Below are positions 1 to 8,457 of a DNA stretch of 17,229 nt, piece after piece; within the stretch, counting starts at the first letter, position 1; each line of letters opens with the position of its first letter. Made by a program: the position numbers and the translations under genes. A model generated the notes under the pieces. The model did no database searches. It was not told the origin of the DNA and saw nothing but the letters and a program-made list of their open reading frames with translations. Source of the stretch: Burkholderiales bacterium (GTDB taxonomy: Bacteria; Pseudomonadota; Gammaproteobacteria; Burkholderiales; Usitatibacteraceae); assembly GCA_025350945.1 (NCBI GenBank), contig JANXWW010000126.1, positions 1 through 17,229 of the forward strand, in the 5' to 3' direction.

Positions 1-2016
1 CAAGCCGAACACGAACAGCAGCACCACTGAGCCCACCGCCATGCCTTCCATCCCAGTCAAGGGTAGCGTTGCGTCTCCCAGCGTGAGCGGCAGCCAGCCT
101 GCCGCCATCGCAGCCAGCGCCAGGCCAAACATGATCGCCAGCAACACCATGAGGCCAATGAAGGTGAACGACATCGCACGCGCCCACACGCTGTGCGTGG
201 TGCCCATAGCGCTCAGCGTACGACCGGTCCAGCCTTTCGGTTTGGCTTTGCTATCTGTGGCACTTGCACCGGGCTTCATTGTCGGTGCGGCACCGGTGGC
301 CGAAAAACGCATCATGGCTTCGGCAGGAATCTCAATGGAAGCGACAACACCTTTGGGTTCATTTGATTCGAGCGAGAGTTTCGCGGTCTCGCCATAGAGC
401 GCCAACAAACGTTCACGAATATTCGCAAGCCCGACACCACCGCCCGTTTCTGCGTTGGCACTTGTCGTCCCATTTGCGGCCAAGCCGCGCCCGGTGTCTT
501 TGACCATGATGCGGAAGCGCTCGCCCACTTTTTCAGCGATGACATCAATGCGCCCGCCTTCTCGCACCGGCTCCAGACCATGCTTGACCGCGTTCTCGAC
601 CAGCGAGGGCAACATGAGCGGGGGAAACGATACGCCGTTCAATTCATCCGGCACCTGAATCGCAAAATCAAGCCGGGCACCCATGCGCATTTTGAGAATA
701 TTCAGATAAGCGCGCGCCAACTCCACTTCTTGCCCTATCGTCGATGAGGTTTCGCGCATCTTTGGCAAAGCGGCGCGCAAATATTCAATCAAGTGACCAA
801 CCATTTTATTCGCGGCAGGCGGGTCAACCTCAGTGAGCGCCTGAACATTCGCCAGCGTGTTGTACAGGAAATGCGGCTCGACTTGCGCTTGCAGTGCCTG
901 CAAACGCGCTTCCATGAGTTGACGACTCGCCGATTGGGTTTCAGCAACCTTTTTCTGACTCTCACCAAAGGCCTGCGCGCGGCGCGAACGATCAATTAAA
1001 AATTTCGCGATCAGCATCATAAAAAACAGCGGAATAAAAGTCAGGATCAGCGCACCGCCCAAGCCGATCCGTTTTACGTCCTGTGCAACTTTGGCGTGGA
1101 TGTCTTGCCGTACTTCAGCAGGCAGCGATGGCAACGCGGGCAGCGCAGGAGGAGCAGGGATGGCAGGCGCAGCAGGAATTCCAGGCTTCGCAGGTGGCGC
1201 AGGCATTGCAGGCAGTTTGGGAGCCGACGGTATGCCTTTGGTGGCATCCTCGATACCCTTTTCAACGCCCGCTTTGATTGCTGCCTTGAGTTCTTCTTTA
1301 ACACCCTCGCCACCACTGATTTTAAATTTTGTGCCGTTGATATTGATGTCCAAATCAAGATCAGATTTACTGGCACTCACCTGCGATTTTTTGAGCGCGC
1401 CCACCGCTTTCCTGGCGGCTTCCTCCTGCGTTTTAACTGCGCTCAATTGCTCATCCAGCGATTTCAATGCATCGGGTGCCACCACACCTGCCGATTTAAG
1501 CGATTTTTCAACATCAGCACGCGCCTCTTCAATCGATTCGCGGCGCTCAACAGCGCTCTCCAGCATCGCCTCCGCCGCCGTTAGCGCACCTTCAATGGCT
1601 ACGGTGGCGGAATCTTTGGCGGCATCGCGCACGGCCTCGGCAGCATCCACGGCAACGCCTTCTGCTGCATCTTTTACCGCCCGCTTGATTTCATCCTGCG
1701 CATTAAAAATTTCTCTGCGGGCTTCCGCAATGCCTTCTTGCGCCTGATCAAGTTCGCGACGGCGTGCGGGATCAGTCGTGCGTTCACGCATGGCTGCCAC
1801 CACACCTTCAGCGAGGCCAAGTGCTGAATCGCCAAACGCAGAATCAATTTCACGTTTAATCGCGCGATTCATCTCCGGTGTTTCGCCACTGCTGGACAAA
1901 CGAATCACCTGCGCAGGCAAGGTGAAAATGCCGAGCAGAATCAGCGTCATCAAACCGATAAGCACCATCGCCCACCAGGGAGTGCGATGCAGAAAATTTC
2001 CGAAAGCTTTAAACAT
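1..2016 (-). CDS. LytS-type sensor histidine kinase with proline-rich extracytoplasmic region and C-terminal membrane segments (partial)
   Basis: The reading frame is open from the ATG at 2014-2016 to the left edge (672 codons, no stop), so the C-terminus is missing. Residues 13-34 form a membrane helix. A long Ala/Glu/Arg-rich, probably helical region follows (about 50-200), then a proline-rich segment (about 263-299) and a second membrane helix (about 320-342). The cytoplasmic part is a His_kinase/HATPase of the LytS/YehU class: HFLYN with the likely phosphorylated His382, the N-box ENAVKHG with Asn475, DTGRGL from Asp507, and a glycine-rich G2 box from about 525. After the kinase come a Lys/Pro-rich linker and two more hydrophobic segments (613-642 and from about 658 to the edge), which is not usual for this family. 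Such kinases normally pair with a LytTR-type regulator; none is visible, so it may lie beyond the left edge. The ligand is unknown. The Shine-Dalgarno sequence is weak. Confidence 0.88.
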   Translation of the reverse strand, partial: MFKAFGNFLHRTPWWAMVLIGLMTLILLGIFTLPAQVIRLSSSGETPEMNRAIKREIDSAFGDSALGLAEGVVAAMRERTTDPARRRELDQAQEGIAEARREIFNAQDEIKRAVKDAAEGVAVDAAEAVRDAAKDSATVAIEGALTAAEAMLESAVERRESIEEARADVEKSLKSAGVVAPDALKSLDEQLSAVKTQEEAARKAVGALKKSQVSASKSDLDLDININGTKFKISGGEGVKEELKAAIKAGVEKGIEDATKGIPSAPKLPAMPAPPAKPGIPAAPAIPAPPALPALPSLPAEVRQDIHAKVAQDVKRIGLGGALILTFIPLFFMMLIAKFLIDRSRRAQAFGESQKKVAETQSASRQLMEARLQALQAQVEPHFLYNTLANVQALTEVDPPAANKMVGHLIEYLRAALPKMRETSSTIGQEVELARAYLNILKMRMGARLDFAIQVPDELNGVSFPPLMLPSLVENAVKHGLEPVREGGRIDVIAEKVGERFRIMVKDTGRGLAANGTTSANAETGGGVGLANIRERLLALYGETAKLSLESNEPKGVVASIEIPAEAMMRFSATGAAPTMKPGASATDSKAKPKGWTGRTLSAMGTTHSVWARAMSFTFIGLMVLLAIMFGLALAAMAAGWLPLTLGDATLPLTGMEGMAVGSVVLLFVFGL

Positions 2017-2058
2017 AAGGAACCCGTTTTTTCAGTGTATTTTTGTAATCTGCTCGTA

Positions 2059-2087
2059 ATCGATAAGCATCGATCAATAACATCGAT
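2059..2087. promoter_or_regulatory. Three ATCGAT sites upstream of the left-edge kinase gene
   Basis: ATCGAT occurs at 2059-2064, 2069-2074 and 2082-2087, within the 196-bp gap between the kinase gene and the symporter gene and 43-71 bp upstream of the kinase ATG. Three copies of a palindromic hexamer in 29 bp at roughly helical spacing (10 and 13 bp) suggest operator sites. The motif is short and no regulator can be named. The rest of this gap shows no gene that I can support. Confidence 0.25.
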
Positions 2088-2212
2088 CCACTGCGTACAT
2101 TGACAGATTAGGGTTCCAACACCACACATACAACCACGAGTCGTTGAACTACAGAATTTGCGGGATGGTTTGCAGGTAATGAGCAATCACTGCTCGGCTA
2201 GATGGATTGGGA

Positions 2213-3694
2213 TTAATGAGCCTTGGCGGGGCTCGCGTGCGAACCATATGCCCCGTGATGATCGGCCGCAGCATGGGCATGATGTTCATGTGGTTTGGAT
2301 ATTAAAGAGCCGCCAATCATGCCCACACCTGCCATCAGCACGCCCGCCAACTGCGGCGGGAAATCTTTGCCCAGCGGCGTTGCCAGAAATATGAGCCACG
2401 TGAGCACACCAAAAATAATGGAAGCAATCGCGCCGTATCGCGTCGCACGTTTCCAGTAGAGGCCGCAAACCAGCGGCACAAATGCGCCCACCAGCGTGAC
2501 CTGATAGGCACCGGAAACCATTTCATAAATCGGGGTTCCCTTGGAGAGGATGGCGTATACGAGCACACAGCAGGCAAAAATAAACAAGGTCACACGAAAG
2601 GCGAAAAGCTCTTGCTTGTCGGTCAATCCAGGCCGAATATTTTTGTAAATATTTTCAACAAAGCTGGTCGATGGTGCCAGCAAGGTTGCGGACGCAGTGG
2701 ATTTAATTGCCGATAACAAAGCACCGAAAAACAGCACCTGCGCTGCAAACGGCATGTAATTCAGAATCAGGGTGGGCAATACTCGCTGTGGATCGTTGGT
2801 GAGTAAATCTTTGGTTTCAGCAGGCATGATGAGCACCGCGCAGGCCACGATGAACATCGGCACAAACGCAAAAGCCAGATAACACAAGCCGCCAATGACG
2901 GCACCGCGCTGCGCGGTTTTGGAATTTTTTGCCGACATCACGCGCTGGAAAATATCCTGCTGCGGAATCGAGCCCAGCATCATCGTAATCGCAGCCGCGA
3001 TAAAGAAAATCACATCATGAAATTTTGGCTCGGGAAAGAATTTGAACCAGTCGTTGGTCTGCGCCAACGCCAACACTTTATCCGATCCACCCGCCAGATT
3101 GCCCGCCATCACGGCGATAACCGTGAGACCCACCACCAACACAATGACTTGAATAAAATCGGTCCAGGCAATAGCCAGCATGCCGCCAAAAATAACGTAA
3201 ATCAGCACTGACAAGGTGCCGATCAGCATGCCGACATCCACACTGATGGTGCCGTTGCTCACCACATTGAACACGAGGCCCAATGCGGTCACTTGTGCCG
3301 AGACCCAGCCAAGGTAGGAAAAAATAATCGCGACCGAGCAAAAAATTTCTACCGTTTTGCCGTAGCGTTTCCGATAAAAATCGCCAATGGTCAAGAGCGT
3401 CATGCGATACAGTTTCGCAGCAAAAAATACACCCACTAGCACCAGGCACATGGATGCACCGAAGGGATCTTCCACCACATTGTTAAGCCCGCCCTGTACG
3501 AATTTGGCGCTGATCCCCAGCACGGTTTCGGCACCAAACCAGGTCGCAAAGGTGGTCGTAATAATCATAGCGAGCGGCAGGCTGCGCCCGGCAAGCGCGA
3601 AATCCGTCGATGTTTTTACCCGCGTCGCAGCAAATAACCCGATGGCCAAAGTACCGAGCAAATAAAGTACAACAAAGCCGAGCAATGCGTTCAT
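2213..3694 (-). CDS. Sodium:solute symporter family (SSS) transporter
   Basis: This is a 493-residue polytopic membrane protein of the solute:sodium symporter family (PutP/SGLT fold), expected to move an organic solute inward with Na+ across the inner membrane. It has about 13 hydrophobic segments. Early landmarks are the FALAGRSLP segment near residue 35, typical of the family, and the TTFATWFGAETVLG region after it. A later GALLSAIKSTASA stretch (about 325-340) matches the transmembrane segment that supplies Ser/Thr ligands to the Na2 site in family members. The substrate cannot be told from sequence. The last 27 residues are unusual for the family, with eight histidines in HEHHAH, DHH and further single positions. 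The ATG is preceded by AAGGA with a 9-nt spacer, supporting the start. It lies 85 bp downstream of ubiB on the same strand and could be cotranscribed or have its own promoter. Confidence 0.92.
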   Translation of the reverse strand: MNALLGFVVLYLLGTLAIGLFAATRVKTSTDFALAGRSLPLAMIITTTFATWFGAETVLGISAKFVQGGLNNVVEDPFGASMCLVLVGVFFAAKLYRMTLLTIGDFYRKRYGKTVEIFCSVAIIFSYLGWVSAQVTALGLVFNVVSNGTISVDVGMLIGTLSVLIYVIFGGMLAIAWTDFIQVIVLVVGLTVIAVMAGNLAGGSDKVLALAQTNDWFKFFPEPKFHDVIFFIAAAITMMLGSIPQQDIFQRVMSAKNSKTAQRGAVIGGLCYLAFAFVPMFIVACAVLIMPAETKDLLTNDPQRVLPTLILNYMPFAAQVLFFGALLSAIKSTASATLLAPSTSFVENIYKNIRPGLTDKQELFAFRVTLFIFACCVLVYAILSKGTPIYEMVSGAYQVTLVGAFVPLVCGLYWKRATRYGAIASIIFGVLTWLIFLATPLGKDFPPQLAGVLMAGVGMIGGSLISKPHEHHAHAAADHHGAYGSHASPAKAH

Positions 3695-3779
3695 CTACAA
3701 ATGTCCTTCGCAGGCGTACTGGGGATCAAATTAATATAAAAGTGTAGCAAAACACATGCCCTGCTTAACGCGAGCCGAA

Positions 3780-5315
3780 TCAATAAATCAGAATGAGATA
3801 AAGATACGCGGCCAATACCATCACCAGCCCAGTAACGAGCGCCATCAGCACATAGGTCTGCCAGCGCTGGGTTTTTTCCACGCGGCTGATTGCACGCTCA
3901 ATGGCAGCAAGTTTTTCGCCCGGATCAGACTCCAGCGCACGATGCACCAAACGCGGGAGTTGCGGCAGCGTATTGATCCAGAGTGGACCTTCGCGGCGCA
4001 ACTGCTTGAGCAAACCGCGCGGGCCCACCTGCTCGGACAGCCAGCGTTTCAGAATCGGTTGCGCGATGGGGCGAAGATCAAGTTCTGGATAAAGCTGGCG
4101 ACCTAATCCTTCCACTTGCAACAATGTTTTTTGCAGCAACACCAACTGCGGCTGGATCTCCATTTGAAACCGGGCCGAGACTTCAAACAATCTCAACAAC
4201 ACATTGCCGAAAGAGATTTCATTAAGTGGCTTATCAAAAATTGGTTCGCAGACGCTGCGTATCGCACCCTCAAATTCATCGACGCGTGTATTTCGCGGCA
4301 CCCAGCCCGCTTCAATGTGCGCAACGGCGACAGCGTTGTAATCACGGTTGAAGAAGGCAGCAAAATTGCGCGCTAGATAATTTTTATCTGCATCAGACAG
4401 CGTGCCCATGATGCCGAAATCGACGCCGGAATAAATTCCGTTTTTGCCGACAAAAATATTGCCGGGGTGCATATCGGCATGGAAAAACCCATCGCGAAAA
4501 ACCTGCGTGAAAAATATTTTGACGCCATCCGCGGCCAATCGTGCCACGTCAATGTTGTACGCTTTTATTTGCATCAAATCGTTCACCGGAATGGCATCAA
4601 TACGCTCCAGCACCAGCACCTCGCGATGCGTGTAATCGAAATAAACTTCCGGCACATACAAAAGCGTGCCATCAGCAAAATTGCGTCGCAGCGTGGAGGC
4701 ATTTGATGCTTCACGCACCAAATCGAGCTCGTCGTGAATAGTCTTGTCAAATTCCGCCACAACTTCCCGCGGCCGTAGTCGTGCGCCGTCTTTGAAGGCG
4801 ATTTTTACGAAATCGGCAACTACATACAGAACTTGCACATCGCTATCAATGGTGGCGAGAATATTGGGGCGCAAAATCTTTACCGCCACCTCGCGGCCCG
4901 CGAGCTTACCGTCGGCAATCACCGCGAAATGCACCTGCGCAATCGACGCGCTGGCGATGGGCTTGATATCGAAACTGGAAAATACCTCCGAGTAGGCGCG
5001 CCCATAAACCCGATTGAGCGTAGCGATGACATCATCGCCTGAAAACGGCGGAACGTTATCCTGCAAATGCGCCAACTCTATTGAGAGATCGGCGGGCACC
5101 AGATCGGGCCGCGTGGAAAGAATTTGCCCAAACTTGATAAAGGTGGGGCCCAGACTTTCGAGCGCCAAACGCAAGCGCACTGCGCGGGACTCAGAAAATG
5201 ATCTGAAAAAAAATACAACCGAAAATGCAGAGCGAATAAATCCCTTCGGCAAGAATTCATCAAGGCCAAAACGGATCACCACGGAAAGGATTTTTATCAG
5301 GCGGAAAAAACGCAT
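3780..5315 (-). CDS. ubiB: UbiB, atypical kinase/ATPase of ubiquinone biosynthesis
   Basis: A 511-residue member of the ABC1/ADCK/UbiB family, which supports ubiquinone synthesis at the inner membrane, probably by using ATP to help extract or hand over lipid intermediates rather than by ordinary protein phosphorylation. Family hallmarks are present: the KxGQ motif (KFGQ, 61-64), the Ala-rich nucleotide loop (ASASIAQVH, 121-129), the ion-pair lysine in VAVKILRP (Lys146), the HADMHPGN catalytic-type loop (279-286) and DFG (299-301). The C-terminus ends in hydrophobic helices (about 488-510), as is usual for UbiB membrane anchoring. Length is close to the roughly 520-545 typical of the family. 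In E. coli the gene directly follows ubiJ; here three signalling genes and a membrane-protein gene separate them. It starts 44 bp after the CheX-like gene, so it may share that transcript. Confidence 0.96.
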   Translation of the reverse strand: MRFFRLIKILSVVIRFGLDEFLPKGFIRSAFSVVFFFRSFSESRAVRLRLALESLGPTFIKFGQILSTRPDLVPADLSIELAHLQDNVPPFSGDDVIATLNRVYGRAYSEVFSSFDIKPIASASIAQVHFAVIADGKLAGREVAVKILRPNILATIDSDVQVLYVVADFVKIAFKDGARLRPREVVAEFDKTIHDELDLVREASNASTLRRNFADGTLLYVPEVYFDYTHREVLVLERIDAIPVNDLMQIKAYNIDVARLAADGVKIFFTQVFRDGFFHADMHPGNIFVGKNGIYSGVDFGIMGTLSDADKNYLARNFAAFFNRDYNAVAVAHIEAGWVPRNTRVDEFEGAIRSVCEPIFDKPLNEISFGNVLLRLFEVSARFQMEIQPQLVLLQKTLLQVEGLGRQLYPELDLRPIAQPILKRWLSEQVGPRGLLKQLRREGPLWINTLPQLPRLVHRALESDPGEKLAAIERAISRVEKTQRWQTYVLMALVTGLVMVLAAYLYLILIY

Positions 5316-5359
5316 CGTCCGCGATTTTACCTTCGATTGTGTCTCATCACTCGTCAGAC

Positions 5360-5833
5360 TTAAACGAGCCGTTCCAAATCGATCATCACGATAGCCGCTT
5401 GACCCAGCCAGTCTATGGTGATGACAAATGGGCGCGCCCGCACCGCCGCGCGAATGCTCTCGGTCGGCCCATGAATCGTGACCGGCACCGAAATTTCAAG
5501 CGCCGCGCCAAAATGCTTGCGTGCGTTCCCGGAAATGGTATTGGCAACCTCGCCCACAGCATCGAGCAGATTTGACTCGGAGTGATCGTTTTCGCCCATG
5601 CATACCAGCAGTCGGCGCAGCAGCACTTGGCGACAACTAAAGTAAACGCAGCCGCGATAATTGCCGCTGATGGTGATGAGGCCGGTGTAATCATAGGACT
5701 GTGGCACGCTCAAATCTGCGCCCAAATAGGCTGATCGCACTTGCGCAGGCTCGCCTGCAAGTGCCTGAAAATACTCGGTGACGGCAGTGATAAATACGCG
5801 CAGTTCTACTTCGCTAATATCTTTTTTATTCAA
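5360..5833 (-). CDS. CheX-like chemotaxis phosphatase family protein
   Basis: A 157-residue protein of the CheC/CheX/FliY class, whose members remove phosphate from CheY-type receivers. The diagnostic helix is present: GEVANTISGNARKHFG at about 94-109, with the catalytic pair Glu95 and Asn98 (ExxN). The start is a TTG at 5831-5833. It is supported by GGAG placed 8 nt upstream and by the lack of a better ATG; this start lies 17 bp after the CheY-like stop codon, indicating translational linkage. A single ExxN motif fits CheX rather than CheC, which has two. The natural substrate is very likely the receiver encoded just upstream, an inference from adjacency. The next gene on the strand is ubiB. 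Confidence 0.88.
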   Translation of the reverse strand: MNKKDISEVELRVFITAVTEYFQALAGEPAQVRSAYLGADLSVPQSYDYTGLITISGNYRGCVYFSCRQVLLRRLLVCMGENDHSESNLLDAVGEVANTISGNARKHFGAALEISVPVTIHGPTESIRAAVRARPFVITIDWLGQAAIVMIDLERLV

Positions 5834-5850
5834 CTTGATTGCTCCAATGA

Positions 5851-6225
5851 CTATTCATCGCTAATTACTTCTTTTAGCGCGGCGACTAATTGTTTTTCAG
5901 TAAATGGCTTGTTCAAAAAACCGCGCGCGCCCTTGCGCAGTGCGGCAATCGCGGTCGCCTTGTCTGCCAGCGCAGAAATAACGAGGATCGGCACATCAGA
6001 ATTGATCGCCATGATTTCCTCGATGCATCTAATGCCGTCCATATTCGGCATCGTCAAATCCATCGTCACCGCATCCGGCTGGTGCGCTTTGAACATCATC
6101 ACCGCTTGCGCGCCATCGCGCGCCAGACCGACGATCTGCGCGCCGGGCAGCTTGCCAGCGAGCACGATGCGCATGATCCTGGAACGGATAATGTTTGAAT
6201 CATCAACGATCAGAAGACGCATCAT
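5851..6225 (-). CDS. Single-domain CheY-like response regulator
   Basis: A 124-residue stand-alone receiver domain with no output domain. The acidic pocket is Asp8-Asp9, the phosphoacceptor is Asp56 in MDLTMP, the switch residue is Ser84 in VISA, and the conserved lysine is Lys106 in NKPF. All residues needed for phosphotransfer are intact. It should act by binding a partner when phosphorylated, or as a phosphate carrier between the upstream kinase and something else. It begins 31 bp after the kinase stop codon and is followed after 17 bp by the CheX-like phosphatase gene. Two adjacent ATGs (6223-6225 and 6220-6222) are both possible starts; the first was taken, and the Shine-Dalgarno is weak for either. 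Nothing identifies its target; ubiquinone synthesis, pili or motility are all open. Confidence 0.95.
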   Translation of the reverse strand: MMRLLIVDDSNIIRSRIMRIVLAGKLPGAQIVGLARDGAQAVMMFKAHQPDAVTMDLTMPNMDGIRCIEEIMAINSDVPILVISALADKATAIAALRKGARGFLNKPFTEKQLVAALKEVISDE

Positions 6226-6256
6226 TGTTTATAAAATCCGCAAAAAACAAAGCCCA

Positions 6257-8338
6257 TCATGCCGCCGCCGCAAAAATGATGTTGAACTGGGTGAACAAAT
6301 TCGGCCGCGTGCCTAGGCGAATTTTTGCGCCCATCGCCTTTACTTTTTCGGCGACTACATCCAGCCCCACGCCACGGCCTGCGTCGTTATCGATAGTCGC
6401 GGAGGTGCTGATACCTGGTTCAAAGAGTTTCATCACCAGCGCGCGCTCATCGAACGCATCCGCTTCGGCGCGCGAATAGCGGCCGCTTTTGACGAGCGAC
6501 TCGCGAATGTGCTCCGGAATCACGCCACGGCCATCATCGCGCACTGCAAATTCGAACTTGTTCGCGTCGAGCCGTTTCAAGGTGACGTGAATGCTGCCGG
6601 TCTCGGTTTTGCTGCTCATCACACGTTCATTGGCATCCTCAATACCATGAACCACCGCATTGCGCACCAACTGTATGGCAATATCACGCAGCATCGTAGC
6701 CTTGGCTTCCGGCAGCGAGCCGAAGTCGGGAACATCGGTCAGCACGCGAACTTTTTTCTTCTGGTTCGCTGATACTTTTTCAGCCAGCGATTCCAGCATA
6801 TAGCCAAACTCATGGCCTGACGCCGCGCTTTGGACAATGTGCGCATCTTTGCTGGACATACGCTCGGCGAGTGAACGCAGTTTAGCGGTGCGGCTGTAAA
6901 TATCTTCCAGATGCGGTGGAATTACCAGCAAATCATCGCCATTCAGATTAGGACGATCACGAAGCTCACTCAAAATAGTTTCAAATCGGTGTGCGAGCGT
7001 TTCAAACAAAGTGAGATTATGTACCGTTGCCTCGCCCTTCAGCTTATGCACCCGGCGGAAAATTTCGCTGATGGTCGAAGGATAGTCGCGCGTCTGGCCA
7101 GCGCCACGAAGCGCCTCATTAATAGCGTCCAGCGATTGCTCCGTATCGACCAGAAATCGCTTCGATACTGCGGGCTCCAGCTCCAGCAGATCAAGCAATC
7201 CCTTAATCTCTTCCTGTGCCCGCAACTCGGCATCTTTTACGGCCTGCGTAAGGCGCACACGCTCAGAAATATCCTGCGCTGTGACGAGTAAATGGGTAAT
7301 TTCTTTCCCGGTTTTGACGCGACTGAATTGCAAGCTGATAAATCGCGAGACCATGTCGTCTGCTCCCTCGGTGGAGCGTAACTCCAATTGGCTTAAGGGG
7401 TTGAGGCTGGCCACGAGACTTTCTTTGACTCTGTCACCAAATAAAAGGGCGATATATTCTGTTGCCGCCTCATGATCTTTTTCAGGCACCAGCCTTTTCA
7501 GAATACTCAGAAAATCCATGCCCGGTGCAGCAGGCTGCCCCAGTACCGCCGGAAACGATGCAGACATTTGCGAACCGATTGTGCCGTCTTTATTCAACAG
7601 GAAAAGACCTTCGCGCACGGTCGCCATAATGTGCGTGTATTCGCGATGCCGCTGCTCGATCAGATCATCGCTCTCGCGAAGCTTTCTGATCAACGCCAAG
7701 ATAATGTAGGCAATATTGGCCAGCGCCAGCAAAATACCCACGACCTGCGCGATACGCAAAAGGTTGGTTTTTTCTTTCACGTCCGCTTCGAACTGGGCGG
7801 TGAGCTGATTCGCCAAATCGAGAATCTTGTTACTGTTCGTTCTACTGTAATCAGCAGCCTTGCGAATCGTTTCAGCGGTCGGCGCGATAGGGCCGGTTAA
7901 AGGGTCAACCAGTGCGATATAAGGCACCCAAAGTGTTGCAATCTGCTTCAGCAAATCCTGCTGAGTGGCTCCGCCAAGCGGCTTTAATTTAAGGTCTTGC
8001 CCTGCGGTATCTGTGGCAGCACCCCCCACACTAAAGCCGCGTTGAGTTGTATCAAATTGCGCACTTGCATTTTTTAATTCTTTGAGCGTTCCAGCCGATA
8101 GTTGGGAAGACACTTGCTCAGTTTCGGCAACATATATCGTCTTCGCGATGCGTTGCGACAGCATGCGCTGGCGGCCGGCAAGGTTCAGTGCAGCGGTATC
8201 ATCGGCAATCTGCTGCGACATAAAAAATGTCGCCACGAGCACGGCCAGGTCAAAAATAATAAAAAGGCCAATGGCAAAAATAATGCTGCGATATTTGCCC
8301 ATCCAGCTTGATGTCTTGGGTGGCTCGGTGCTCTTCAT
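6257..8338 (-). CDS. Membrane sensor kinase: PilJ-type sensor, PAS-like region, Hpt and CheA-like ATPase
   Basis: A 693-residue protein. Domains in order: a short cytoplasmic tail; a membrane helix (about 19-41); an extracytoplasmic PilJ/NIT-like helical sensor with the family signature LNLAGRQRMLSQRIAKT (51-67); a second membrane helix (about 195-217); a PAS-like region (about 233-360); an Hpt domain with FRRVHKLKGEA, where His431 is the likely phosphorylation site; and a CheA-type HATPase domain with QLVRNAVVHGIE (N-box Asn560), DDGRGV (601-606), LFEPGISTS (638-646) and GRGVGLDVV (654-662). It ends right after the ATPase. There is no CheA P3 dimerisation helix pair that I can recognise and no CheW-like P5 domain, so it is not an array-type CheA. 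GGGAG sits 6 nt upstream of the ATG. The stimulus is unknown; the receiver and phosphatase follow directly. Confidence 0.9.
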   Translation of the reverse strand: MKSTEPPKTSSWMGKYRSIIFAIGLFIIFDLAVLVATFFMSQQIADDTAALNLAGRQRMLSQRIAKTIYVAETEQVSSQLSAGTLKELKNASAQFDTTQRGFSVGGAATDTAGQDLKLKPLGGATQQDLLKQIATLWVPYIALVDPLTGPIAPTAETIRKAADYSRTNSNKILDLANQLTAQFEADVKEKTNLLRIAQVVGILLALANIAYIILALIRKLRESDDLIEQRHREYTHIMATVREGLFLLNKDGTIGSQMSASFPAVLGQPAAPGMDFLSILKRLVPEKDHEAATEYIALLFGDRVKESLVASLNPLSQLELRSTEGADDMVSRFISLQFSRVKTGKEITHLLVTAQDISERVRLTQAVKDAELRAQEEIKGLLDLLELEPAVSKRFLVDTEQSLDAINEALRGAGQTRDYPSTISEIFRRVHKLKGEATVHNLTLFETLAHRFETILSELRDRPNLNGDDLLVIPPHLEDIYSRTAKLRSLAERMSSKDAHIVQSAASGHEFGYMLESLAEKVSANQKKKVRVLTDVPDFGSLPEAKATMLRDIAIQLVRNAVVHGIEDANERVMSSKTETGSIHVTLKRLDANKFEFAVRDDGRGVIPEHIRESLVKSGRYSRAEADAFDERALVMKLFEPGISTSATIDNDAGRGVGLDVVAEKVKAMGAKIRLGTRPNLFTQFNIIFAAAA

Positions 8339-8457
8339 GCTGCTCTCCCTGAATGCCGACCAGCGGCTACAGATTTATCAGTTTTTGGGTGAACGCAATA
8401 AGGCGCCTAAATTTTTCAACGGCCCCTCAACTCCACCATGAGTTTTAATAACCCCTT

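Noticed and set aside
1091..1747. Long plus-strand frame of 218 codons opposite the kinase
   Set aside because: Low-complexity Ala/Ser-rich translation that mirrors the Ala/Pro-rich coding strand; the minus-strand frame has clear kinase motifs.
1950..2186. Minus-strand open frame of 78 codons across the kinase start
   Set aside because: It overlaps the true kinase N-terminus in another frame, is rich in Cys and Arg with no recognisable motif, and has no ribosome site.
2181..2195. GAGCA/TGCTC hairpin after the symporter gene as a terminator
   Set aside because: Only 5 bp of stem and no T tail.
3901..5394. Several plus-strand frames opposite ubiB
   Set aside because: They overlap one another and the ubiB frame, which contains every family motif.
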